DNA of 64,000 nt from Skermania sp. ID1734 (GTDB taxonomy: Bacteria; Actinomycetota; Actinomycetes; Mycobacteriales; Mycobacteriaceae): positions 62,001 to 126,000 of the forward strand of contig NZ_VLIY01000007.1 of assembly GCF_007489285.1 (NCBI RefSeq), read 5' to 3'. Positions 56,985-64,000 of this stretch are shown here, piece after piece; position 1 is the stretch's first letter, and every line of letters begins with the position of its first letter. The translations under genes were made by a program, and so were the position numbers. Under the pieces are notes generated by a model. The model made no database searches and was not told the origin of the DNA. It worked only from the letters and a program-made list of their open reading frames with translations.

Positions 56985-57197
56985 CGCATCGAGCTCTCGA
57001 ATCCCGACGGAATTGGCAAGCAGACTTCTTTCGACCATGATGCTTCCATCTATTGGGCGCCATCACCCGGCGCCCACGAAATGGGCGGTGCCATCGGCGC
57101 GAAATGGTGTCGACTCGGCTGCGAGCGCGTCCTTGGATATCCGACTGCTGATGAGCTGACCAATCCACGTTGCCGTTGCCGTCGAAGCCGCAGGTGA
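56985..57197 (+). pseudogene. Truncated LGFP-repeat fragment
   Basis: A forward frame encodes ELSNPDGIGKQTSFDHDASI, then YWAPSPGAHEMGGAIGAKW and VLGYPTADELTNP, which is about one and a half LGFP repeats, with no start and a stop soon after. It closely resembles the repeats of the intact gene 200 bases downstream (for example ELVNPDGFG and LGYPTTDEIVNP). It is a gene remnant, perhaps from duplication or replacement of the neighbouring LGFP gene. Confidence 0.75.
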
Positions 57198-57323
57198 ACC
57201 CGGGTTGTGCTGCGCAAAGGGCCTCCATGGCACTCGTCAAGCGCATTACTCCTGTTACCAAAGTGATAGCTGATGAGCTTGTTCATTTGCGTCTCGTGTG
57301 AAAAGGATAGGTAAAGAACGGCC

Positions 57324-57342
57324 CTCAGCGGGCTTCGCTGAG
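57324..57342 (+). promoter_or_regulatory. Small hairpin in the leader of the LGFP gene
   Basis: CTCAGCG and CGCTGAG pair perfectly around GGCTT, ending 35 bases before the ATG at 57378. It may be an mRNA 5' hairpin or a short operator. Confidence 0.35.
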
Positions 57343-57377
57343 TGACGACCACCAAATTTCTCTGGGGGATCACGACC

Positions 57378-59234
57378 ATGGATAACTTGCGGTTACGACG
57401 AGATCGCGCAACCCAGCGCTGGATCGCAGCCGCTGCGGCCATCGGCAGCATCGTCGGCGGTTCTGCGGCTGTCGCCTCCGCCGCTCCAGAATCCGAAACG
57501 ACAACTACGACGTTGTCGGTGCCGATACCAACGAGCGCACAGGTTTCAACGACAGCACCGCCAACACCGGTGACTAGCCCAGATCGCAGCGGCGCACTTG
57601 AGTCCACTTCTGCGCAAGCGGTACCACCCCGGATTACGAAGGCGACGAAGCCTCCAGTCGCAACCAGTCCTGAGACTCGGTCGATGGTGATGCCCGCGCC
57701 AACCACTTCGAGTCCCGCTGCCGTGCCAGGCGGAAAGTGGAAACCGACGCAGAACCCGAAGTCGAAAATCGTTCCAGGACAAATGCGGTCGGACCGCGAG
57801 AAAGTGCCTGGCGGGTTCAGCAAGGCTGATGCCGACAAAGCCGAAACCATGGAAGCAGCACTGCAACCGCAAAGCGGAATGATGTCACCGATGGTCGCGC
57901 CCGGATGCCAGGTGTACTGGCCGTCCCCGTACGAGGTGTGCGGCGCTATCCGCGATAAGTACAACTCGCTTGGCGGTCCGAACAGCTTTCTGCTGTGGCC
58001 GACCAGTAACGAGCTGGTCAATCCCGATGGATTTGGACGGAGAAGCGTCTTTCAAAATGGACCCATCTACTGGTCGGCATCCAGCGGCGCGCACCCGGTG
58101 GTCAACCACTTCTTCGCATGCTGGCAGCGCAACGGCTGGGAAGCTGGTGTCCTCGGCTACCCAACGACCGATGAGATTGTCAACCCTGACCCGGTTGCGC
58201 CAATCGGGCGGCGCCAAGTGTTTCAGGGCGGCACCATTTACTGGAAGCTCAACGAGGCTTACTACGTAGCTGGAGCCATCCGTGACAAGTGGGGCCAAAC
58301 TGGTTGGGAGCAAGGATTCCTCGGCTACCCAATGAGCGACGAAATCAAGCTGCCCGACGGCCGAGGCCGGATGAACAGGTTCGAAAAGGGAAACGGCGTG
58401 ATCTATTGGTCACCGACGACCGGTGCATGGCCGGTAATTGGACCGATCCTGGAAAAGTGGGCTGCGGCTGGCTACGAACGCAGCAGTTTTGGCTATCCCA
58501 TCGGTGATCAGGTAAGCCGAGACGGCGACGTCACTGTGGAGCAGAACTTCGAGCACGGAACGATTACCGCGCCCGGGCCGAAAACAGCCGAGCTTGCACA
58601 ACTGAGCGTCTACCTGACGGCGAACGATGTTCTCGCACTCGCACAACGTATCGCGCAAACAGGTTCTGCCACCGTCGTGGACTTCATCGAAGATGCTTTG
58701 GACGAAGCACGACGATCAATGATCATCCTGGCAGGAGACCCGAATCCCGGCCAAGACACGCCACTACCCGAGCCACGTGGTGCTGGCGACATCTTCTTCT
58801 CCGAAGCGGCTACCTACCGCGTGAGTCATGGCCACAACGGAATCTTCATCTCGAAAACGCATTCTGTCGAGGCGCTCAACCCTGAAAAAGGGGTGCGTGA
58901 GGTAGACAACACGGCGGACGGGGGCAGAATCATGAAGAGTCCGCAAATGATGTGGGTGAATACGTCCAGCGGCGTACGTGCAAAGGCTGTCGAGTTCGCC
59001 CAAAACAGAGTCGGTTTCCCGTACAACTCCAATTTCCTTTCCAACAAGGACATCCAGGGAAACGATCCCGGATCGCCGGGCTACAACTGTTCCTCACTCG
59101 TGTGGGCTTCGTTCAAATGGGCTTCTGTCAACACGCCGGGGTGGAACGGCGACCTTGACTTGAACGGTGACGGCGGTTGGGGTGTGTATCCGCGAGACAT
59201 TCTCAAGTCATCCTGGGTCACGAAATATCCATGA
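57378..59234 (+). CDS. Secreted LGFP-repeat protein with permuted papain-fold hydrolase domain
   Basis: 618 residues. Signal peptide at 1-37 (IAAAAAIGSIVGGSAAVASA), a Thr/Pro/Ser-rich linker to about 180, four LGFP-type repeats at about 195-400 (LLWPTSNE, LGYPTTDE, LGYPMSDE, FGYPIGDQ), then a hydrolase-like domain. That domain reads GDIFFSEAA, SHGHNGIFIS (H484/H486) and YNCSSLVWASF (C571): His before Cys is the order of permuted NlpC/P60 or YiiX-type papain folds. LGFP modules anchor proteins to the mycolyl-arabinogalactan wall, so a wall-associated peptidase or amidase is likely. The ATG follows GGGGGA. Lower in G+C than core genes. Confidence 0.85.
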   Translation: MDNLRLRRDRATQRWIAAAAAIGSIVGGSAAVASAAPESETTTTTLSVPIPTSAQVSTTAPPTPVTSPDRSGALESTSAQAVPPRITKATKPPVATSPETRSMVMPAPTTSSPAAVPGGKWKPTQNPKSKIVPGQMRSDREKVPGGFSKADADKAETMEAALQPQSGMMSPMVAPGCQVYWPSPYEVCGAIRDKYNSLGGPNSFLLWPTSNELVNPDGFGRRSVFQNGPIYWSASSGAHPVVNHFFACWQRNGWEAGVLGYPTTDEIVNPDPVAPIGRRQVFQGGTIYWKLNEAYYVAGAIRDKWGQTGWEQGFLGYPMSDEIKLPDGRGRMNRFEKGNGVIYWSPTTGAWPVIGPILEKWAAAGYERSSFGYPIGDQVSRDGDVTVEQNFEHGTITAPGPKTAELAQLSVYLTANDVLALAQRIAQTGSATVVDFIEDALDEARRSMIILAGDPNPGQDTPLPEPRGAGDIFFSEAATYRVSHGHNGIFISKTHSVEALNPEKGVREVDNTADGGRIMKSPQMMWVNTSSGVRAKAVEFAQNRVGFPYNSNFLSNKDIQGNDPGSPGYNCSSLVWASFKWASVNTPGWNGDLDLNGDGGWGVYPRDILKSSWVTKYP

Positions 59235-59260
59235 GACTCGCCAGTGAATCGGTGAACCAA

Positions 59261-60450
59261 ATGACTAGACGGGCCAGACGAATAAATGAAAAGTCGCGCC
59301 TACTGCAGCTTGCAGCGCTTGCGGCCAGCTGCAGCGTCGCCATAGGTTGTACATCGCAAAGCCAGCCCGGAGATCAACCGATCCTCGACACCTTCCCGCG
59401 CAAGCTATAGGGATTGTGTCAGTTGGTCCAAGCCAGCCGCCCATTATGTCGAAGCAGGACCACACTTACATTTATGCATTCGATAAAGATGGCCTACCCA
59501 TTGGAAAATTGCAGGGTGGAGCAATTTACGACAGTCAGATCTTGGCATCGAAAAAGGCTGTCGTCACGACTGCCTCCGACTCAGTCACGAGACTAACGAC
59601 GACTTCAAAAGCGGTCACAGTGGTCGATGAGGATATGGTCCAGGCCGCTGTAAATGACCCCGCTACCGGCCGGGCGTCGATTTGGTTCAACAGCGGTGTC
59701 ATAGACGGACGTTATTCGACCAGATTCGTCGCAATCGACACCGACGCTAAGACTAACCGAGGATTAGTCCCCGGCATGGTGCTCGCCGCTGGCTACTGCA
59801 GGGAACGCTTGTTCGTCATATCGGAGGACCGCAAAGCTACACAGGCCACGCCATCGTACCGAACTGTCCTATACGAAATTTCGCCGGCCGGGAAGGTCGT
59901 GGCCCGTGGCGACTGGGACTACCCCGAGGACTTCAGACCCGCGACCCGGAGCATTCCGTGCTCGCCCGACGGAAAAACGTTGTCGGCTCTCTACGCCTCG
60001 CACGAAGCGCGATTATCCAACTCTGGCGATCCCGGCCTGTCACTGGTGCGGATACATACAAGGGACGGGGCCAGAACGGAATCTCAACTCGACATGCATG
60101 GATTCAGCTGGCGTATATCGCGGGGCTCACTGATCGACGCAGGTGATCGACTGATCTGGGCCACAATCTATGGGGATATCCTCTCCGTGCCATCGACAGG
60201 CTCAAACAAAGTCTTGCTCAAGTGGCGGCTTCCCGCGAACCATCTTGAAAGCAGAATCGATCTCACTTCGACGCATGTCGCCCAGATCGACTATCGCGAA
60301 AAGCCGACTTACACAACCTACGATCTTGCCACCGGACAGCGCCGATTCGGTCCCATTGATCTGCCGTGGCTGAAACCCATTGTTCGGTCGACCACCGAGA
60401 GCGGAGAATCCACATACACAATCACTGATGTCGCGGCCATCAACAATTGA
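59261..60450 (+). pseudogene. Lipoprotein interrupted by a -1 frameshift
   Basis: The first frame encodes a lipoprotein signal (MTRRARRINEKSRLLQLAAL ending in lipobox VAIGC, then SQSQPGDQPILDTFPRK) and stops at 59408-59410. The remainder continues one frame back from about 59400 (AIGIVSVGPSQPPIMSKQDH onward) to 60450, a beta-rich protein of about 350 residues with propeller-like repeats and no signal of its own. Slipping back one base joins them. ATG 59231, overlapping the upstream stop, is another possible start. G+C is visibly low. Function unknown; coupling to the LGFP gene is likely. Confidence 0.7.
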
Positions 60451-60514
60451 AGTGACTAGTGATTGCGGCAATGGAGGGCAACTGTGCTCTATTGCGCACG
60501 ACCTACCTAATTGA

Positions 60515-60904
60515 TCATGTACGAGTTGACCTATGGCTTTGCCATGCTTGATATCCCGATACCGCGATCGCACCGGCACCTATCGGCACGAAATAAGCCC
60601 AAACCGCAAATACTGTGTCGACAGCCGGTACCGCGGCAATCGCCAGAAGAAGCAGCGCGATAGCCGAAAACCACGACCACCCACGGCAAATCCGCAGAGC
60701 GGGGAGAGCGCAGAAGAGTACCGGGACAGCAAGCAGGGCAATTAATTCCGGACCATAGTGGGCGAAAATTGACTCGCGACAAGCATCGTCAGCGTTCACA
60801 ACCTCACACGAGGAAATTTGGTATCGCGGCTCGGACGCAACGAAAACGCTCCATGTCCCACATGCCAAAGCCAACAGCAGCCAAGCCACGCGCGTTGATC
60901 CCAT
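60515..60904 (-). CDS. Small polytopic membrane protein
   Basis: About 129 residues starting at ATG 60904 (MGSTRVAWLLLALACGTWSV). There are four hydrophobic segments: N-terminal, then LIALLAVPVLFCALPAL, WFSAIALLLLAIAAV and VFAVWAYFVPIGAGAIAV. The loop between the first two is acidic with two Cys (SSCEVVNADDAC), suggesting a disulfide outside the cell. A longer reading to 61042 adds basic residues without support. Convergent with the lipoprotein gene. Function unknown. Confidence 0.6.
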   Translation of the reverse strand: MGSTRVAWLLLALACGTWSVFVASEPRYQISSCEVVNADDACRESIFAHYGPELIALLAVPVLFCALPALRICRGWSWFSAIALLLLAIAAVPAVDTVFAVWAYFVPIGAGAIAVSGYQAWQSHRSTRT

Positions 60905-61042
60905 ACAGCAATCACACCACATCCAACTAAACCGTAGCGCTGGTCGTTGCGACCACCGCGATAAAACGAGGTCGGTCCAGCGGAATTCGACAGTGATGGG
61001 CCAGGCGGTCTTGACAAAGTCAGATGACCCGCGTTCCAGCAC

Positions 61043-61172
61043 CGATGTGCGTGCTTGTCAGCCCAACGGGATGACGTCCTTCACCCGCGAGTGCTTTGAA
61101 CTCGCCCACCGCCGGAGGACCTGATTCAGGATAGGCGATTCTGCTCGACCGGGCGGCGGCCGTGGTCGATGA
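61043..61172. other. Intergenic stretch between membrane-protein gene and IstB-like remnant
   Basis: 130 bases of mixed composition with only short chance frames. Together with the transposition-helper remnant to its right it is probably decayed mobile-element DNA. No promoter or repeat was recognised. Confidence 0.4.
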
Positions 61173-61290
61173 GGCGTCACATCCGACGAGCGATACGAGC
61201 ACACCGTGGTCGAGGAGCTCCGGACCTGCCGCTATCTGGAATCGGCCACCAACATTCTGCTGGTCGGCCCACCCGGCACCATTGCTGGAC
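61173..61290 (+). pseudogene. IstB-like (IS21 family helper) remnant
   Basis: A forward frame opening after a TGA at 61170-61172 reads RYEHTVVEELRTCRYLESAT then NILLVGPPGT. That matches the region before and including Walker A in IstB-type ATPases (LRxCRFLExAxNxLLxGPPGxGKT), but the GKT is lost and the frame continues as noise. Only about 35 recognisable residues remain. No inverted repeats or transposase gene are nearby, so this is an old fragment. Confidence 0.5.
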
Positions 61291-61414
61291 GCCGACCAAG
61301 ACCGACTCGATACGCACTTTGTGGCCAGCTCGGTCTGGCGCTGACCCTTGCGCCAATAAGTGTGTATAGCGCATACTGTTAGCGACATATACCGTATTGA
61401 AGGGTTGGTGCAGG

Positions 61415-62650
61415 ATGCGACGTACATCTGTTCTGATTTCTGGAGCCAGCATCGCGGGCCCGGCACTCGCGTATTGGCTGCACCGCCACGGCTTCGAGGT
61501 GACAGTGGTCGAACGGGCGCCGAGGTTGCGTCCCGGCGGACAGGCGGTCGACATCCGTGGCGTAGCGCGCCAGGTGGTCGCGTCTATGGGCTTGCTCGAG
61601 AACGTTCGCGAAACCGCGCTGCACCAGCACGGGCTGTCCTACGTCGATGCGTCGGGCAAGGTTTTGGCGCGCCTGTCGGTGGATGCTTTCGGTGGCGACG
61701 GCATCGTCTCGGAAATCGAAATCTTGCGCGGTGATTTGAGCAGGGTCCTCTTCGACGCTACGGCGGGAGAGGTGGAGTACCTGTTCGGAGACACCGTCAC
61801 CGGCCTCGAGCAGGATGACGACGGCGTCACCGTCAGGTTCGAGAACGCGGGAACTCGACGGTTCGGATTGGTGATCGGGGCGGACGGTCTGCATTCGGCG
61901 GTCCGGCAATTGGGATTCGCTCCGGATTCCGAGTGCGTGCAATCGCTGGGCTGCTACACAGCGTGGTTCACGGCACCCGCCGCGCCGGACCTCGACGGTT
62001 GGTTCGAAATGCACAACATCCCCGGCGGTCGGGTGGCCTCGGTCCGGCCAGGCCGGCTGGACACCGAATGCAAAGCGAGTCTGAGCTTTCGCGAGCACAG
62101 CTCCTCGATCGCCGTGCGTGACCCCGCCGAACAGCGCCGGGTGATCGACGAGCGGTTCGCCGGAGTCGGGTGGCGGGTGCCTTGGCTGCTGGAAGCGATG
62201 CGCACGGCCGACGATTTTGCGTTCGATTCGATGGGCCAGGTCCATCTGGACCGCTGGTCGTCGGGACGGCTGGCGCTGGTCGGCGACGCCGGATACTGTC
62301 CCTCGCCGCTTACCGGACTCGGCACCAGCCTGGGCCTGGTCGGCGCCTACATTCTGGCCGGCGAACTGTCCCGCGCCGAAGGCCACGCCGCGGCGTTTGC
62401 GCGCTATGAGGAACTCATGCGGCCCTATGTTGCGCGTGCGCAAGAGCTTCCGCCGGGCGGGGTGCGCGGCTACGCACCCAACAGTCGCCTGGCCATTAAG
62501 TTGCAGACGGCGTCGGTGCGGTCGTGGACGCGCTGGCCGATGCGGCCCATTCTTGCCCGCGTCTTCGCCAAGGCCGACGCCATCGACCTACCCAGCTACG
62601 ATTGCGCCGTTGGCCGATCGGAAGTGGGTGGGGATGTCGTCGGGTGCTGA
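61415..62650 (+). CDS. FAD-dependent aromatic/tetracycline-type monooxygenase
   Basis: 411 residues of the PHBH-like class A flavoprotein monooxygenases. The FAD dinucleotide loop is SGASIAGPALAYWLHRHG (about 6-25), the DG motif GADGLHSAVR lies near 160 and the GD motif GDAGYCPSPLTGLGTSLGLVGA near 290. Such enzymes hydroxylate aromatic or polyketide-like substrates, and some inactivate tetracyclines or rifamycins. The ATG at 61415 is preferred over 61397. Its 3' end overlaps the start of a TetR gene by 17 bases, a resistance- or catabolism-type pairing. Confidence 0.92.
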   Translation: MRRTSVLISGASIAGPALAYWLHRHGFEVTVVERAPRLRPGGQAVDIRGVARQVVASMGLLENVRETALHQHGLSYVDASGKVLARLSVDAFGGDGIVSEIEILRGDLSRVLFDATAGEVEYLFGDTVTGLEQDDDGVTVRFENAGTRRFGLVIGADGLHSAVRQLGFAPDSECVQSLGCYTAWFTAPAAPDLDGWFEMHNIPGGRVASVRPGRLDTECKASLSFREHSSSIAVRDPAEQRRVIDERFAGVGWRVPWLLEAMRTADDFAFDSMGQVHLDRWSSGRLALVGDAGYCPSPLTGLGTSLGLVGAYILAGELSRAEGHAAAFARYEELMRPYVARAQELPPGGVRGYAPNSRLAIKLQTASVRSWTRWPMRPILARVFAKADAIDLPSYDCAVGRSEVGGDVVGC

Positions 62651-63353
62651 CCGACTGCCCAGGTCGATTGAATTGCTCTGGGGCCGTGACGAACCCGGGA
62701 GTCGTGGCCCCAAACGCGGACTGACGCTGACCCAAGTGGTCGACGCTGCGATCGACCTCGCCGACAAGGAGGGCTTTGCGGCGCTGTCGATGGCCCGGGT
62801 CGCCGAGCAGGTCGGCGTGACCACCATGGCGCTGTACCGGTATGTGGACACCAAAGACATCCTCATCGAACTTGTCTCCGACCGCGTGATCGGGCCGCCG
62901 CCCAAGATTGCCGTCGGCAAAGACTGGCGTCGCGGATTGCAGCAGTGGGCCACAGCGGAATACGAGGCGATCAAGAAGCATCCGTGGTGGCTCGATATTC
63001 CGCTCACCGCACCGCCGCTGGGGCCGAACAACACCGCATGGCTCGAGACCGCGATCGCCGTGTTCGATGAGACCCCCGTATCGGAACCCGTCAAGGTTCA
63101 GATGGTGCTCAATCTTTCGTTGTACGTGATCAGTCGTGCGCGGTTGCTGCGCGAGATGTCGGCAGGTGCTGATGCCGACGATGCGTATCCGACGGTGCTG
63201 CAGTCGATCATCGATCAGGAAACCTTCCCGGCGTTGACCCGCGCCATCGAGGGCGGCGCCTTCGACACCGATCGGCAAGCCAACTGGGAAGACGCCGATC
63301 TCCGATGGGGTCTCGAACGGTTGCTCGACGGCTACGAACGTTTCGTCAACTAG
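62634..63353 (+). CDS. TetR-family regulator with TetR-type C-terminal domain
   Basis: 239 residues. The helix-turn-helix is LTQVVDAAIDLADKEGFAALSMARVAEQVGVTTMALYRYVDTKDIL, about 30-77. The preceding SIELLWGRDEPGSRGPKRG and the C-terminal half (LYVISRARLLREM) are typical of the tetracycline-repressor-like subgroup that controls monooxygenases and efflux pumps. Starts at ATG 62634 inside the end of the monooxygenase gene, so the two are transcribed together. It probably senses the monooxygenase substrate. Confidence 0.92.
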   Translation: MSSGADRLPRSIELLWGRDEPGSRGPKRGLTLTQVVDAAIDLADKEGFAALSMARVAEQVGVTTMALYRYVDTKDILIELVSDRVIGPPPKIAVGKDWRRGLQQWATAEYEAIKKHPWWLDIPLTAPPLGPNNTAWLETAIAVFDETPVSEPVKVQMVLNLSLYVISRARLLREMSAGADADDAYPTVLQSIIDQETFPALTRAIEGGAFDTDRQANWEDADLRWGLERLLDGYERFVN

Positions 63354-63422
63354 AACGTGTTGCAGTTTTATTGCCACTGCTGTTAGCTTTGGTCCACTAG
63401 CCGGCGGCGCTGGAGGCCAAGA

Positions 63423-64000
63423 ATGACGGACTTGTTGAGCGGCAAGACGGTGGTGGTGTCCGGCGTCGGTACCGGACTCGGGCGCGAGATCGCGTTGGCA
63501 GCCAGTCGCGACGGCGCGAACGTCGTTCTCGGTGCCCGGACCGAGGCCAACCTGAAGGCCGTTGCCGACGAGATCGACCCCAGCGGGCAGCGGGTGTGTT
63601 ACGCGGTCACCGACATTCTCGATTCGGATGCCTGTCGGGCTCTGATCGCCACGGCAGCAGAAAAGTTCGGTGGTGTCGACGCGCTGATCAATGTGGCCGC
63701 CAAGGAAGACGTCTTCGGCGGACTGGCCGGCGCGGATCTCGAAGACTGGCGGAAAATGCTGGACGCCAATGTGATTGGCACGCTGCAATTGACCCAGGCC
63801 GCGTTGGGCGAGTTGGAGCGCAACGGCGGAGCCGTGGTGTTCATCGGCACCCAGTCCTCTTTTCACCCACGGCTGCCGCAGTCTGCGTATGCCACGTCGA
63901 AGGGTGCGCTGCAGGCTGCCATGTTCAACCTGGCAAAAGAATTCGGACCGAAAAAGATCCGCTTCAACATGGTGGTGCCGACGTGGATGTGGGGACCGAA
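63423..64000 (+). CDS. Short-chain dehydrogenase/reductase, cut by the window edge
   Basis: 192 residues visible, no stop before the edge. ATG 63423 has GGAGG 7 bases upstream. SDR motifs: cofactor loop GVGTGLG near residue 14, an N-A/V-A replacement (NVAAKED) where most have NAG, catalytic Ser region VFIGTQSS and YATSK. Forward, 69 bases after the TetR gene, in what may be a monooxygenase-regulator-SDR set. The NAG-to-NVA change is seen in some SDR subfamilies and does not by itself imply inactivity. Confidence 0.9.
   Translation, partial: MTDLLSGKTVVVSGVGTGLGREIALAASRDGANVVLGARTEANLKAVADEIDPSGQRVCYAVTDILDSDACRALIATAAEKFGGVDALINVAAKEDVFGGLAGADLEDWRKMLDANVIGTLQLTQAALGELERNGGAVVFIGTQSSFHPRLPQSAYATSKGALQAAMFNLAKEFGPKKIRFNMVVPTWMWGP

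Overview
The window is high-G+C actinobacterial DNA, most likely from Nocardia or a close mycolate-containing relative. The evidence is the gene order from the left edge to about 32.9 kb. It follows the Mycobacterium tuberculosis block from pgi (Rv0946c) to the rimJ/tRNA-Ala area (Rv0995-Rv0996), with the Rv0959-to-mprA stretch replaced by uppP, rpsR2 and a DUF2079 gene. LGFP repeats, an F420-type oxidoreductase, WS/DGAT enzymes and frequent GTG/TTG starts agree with this. No database search was possible, so genus and family names are recognition from sequence.

Region 1 (about 0.1-32.9 kb) is conserved core. It holds pgi, chorismate mutase, the UvrD1/PcrA helicase, an M23 peptidase, sucCD, a DUF5336 protein, perM, purN-purH, a MoxR/VWA pair, uppP, a zinc-independent S18 paralogue, a DUF2079 protein, mprA-mprB-pepD-moaB2 plus a 51-aa gene, mscL, an SAF protein, an FmdB zinc ribbon, 5-FCL, galU, the gephyrin-like glp, rimJ, sepX/glpR and tRNA-Ala(CGC). 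Core metabolism (glycolysis, TCA cycle, purines, folate) is mixed with envelope and division functions (PerM, Glp/GlpR, MscL, UppP) and the MprAB envelope-stress circuit. Matching TCTCAG-N5-TCTCAG direct repeats lie before mprA and before pepD.

Region 2 (about 32.9-47.2 kb) begins at the tRNA-Ala, which is followed by the C-terminal scar of a tyrosine integrase. It carries a catabolic cluster: a WS/DGAT, two acyl-CoA dehydrogenase-like proteins, an acetoacetate decarboxylase-like protein, a PucR regulator, two SDRs around a frameshifted Baeyer-Villiger/FMO, a CYP153-like P450 and a second PucR regulator. A frameshifted O-methyltransferase follows. Oxidation of an alkyl or alicyclic lipid is the most economical reading.

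Region 3 (about 47.2-56.5 kb) starts with an AT-richer, nearly gene-free stretch. It then holds a five-gene minus-strand operon in which every junction is a 4-nt overlap: permease, two DUF1989 proteins, a carboxyltransferase-only urea/guanidine carboxylase, and allophanate hydrolase. A divergent TetR gene shares an intergenic region that contains a perfect 20-bp palindrome. The carboxylase lacks its biotin-carboxylase and biotin-carrier domains, and no stand-alone substitute is in the window.

Region 4 (about 56.5-64 kb) is lower in G+C and mosaic. It has a PH-domain protein, a truncated LGFP fragment beside a full LGFP/permuted-papain secreted hydrolase, a frameshifted lipoprotein, a small membrane protein, an IstB-like remnant, an FAD monooxygenase overlapping its TetR gene, and an SDR cut by the window edge. 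Three apparent single-base frameshifts lie between 41 and 60 kb. They are either real decay in accessory DNA or base-calling errors.
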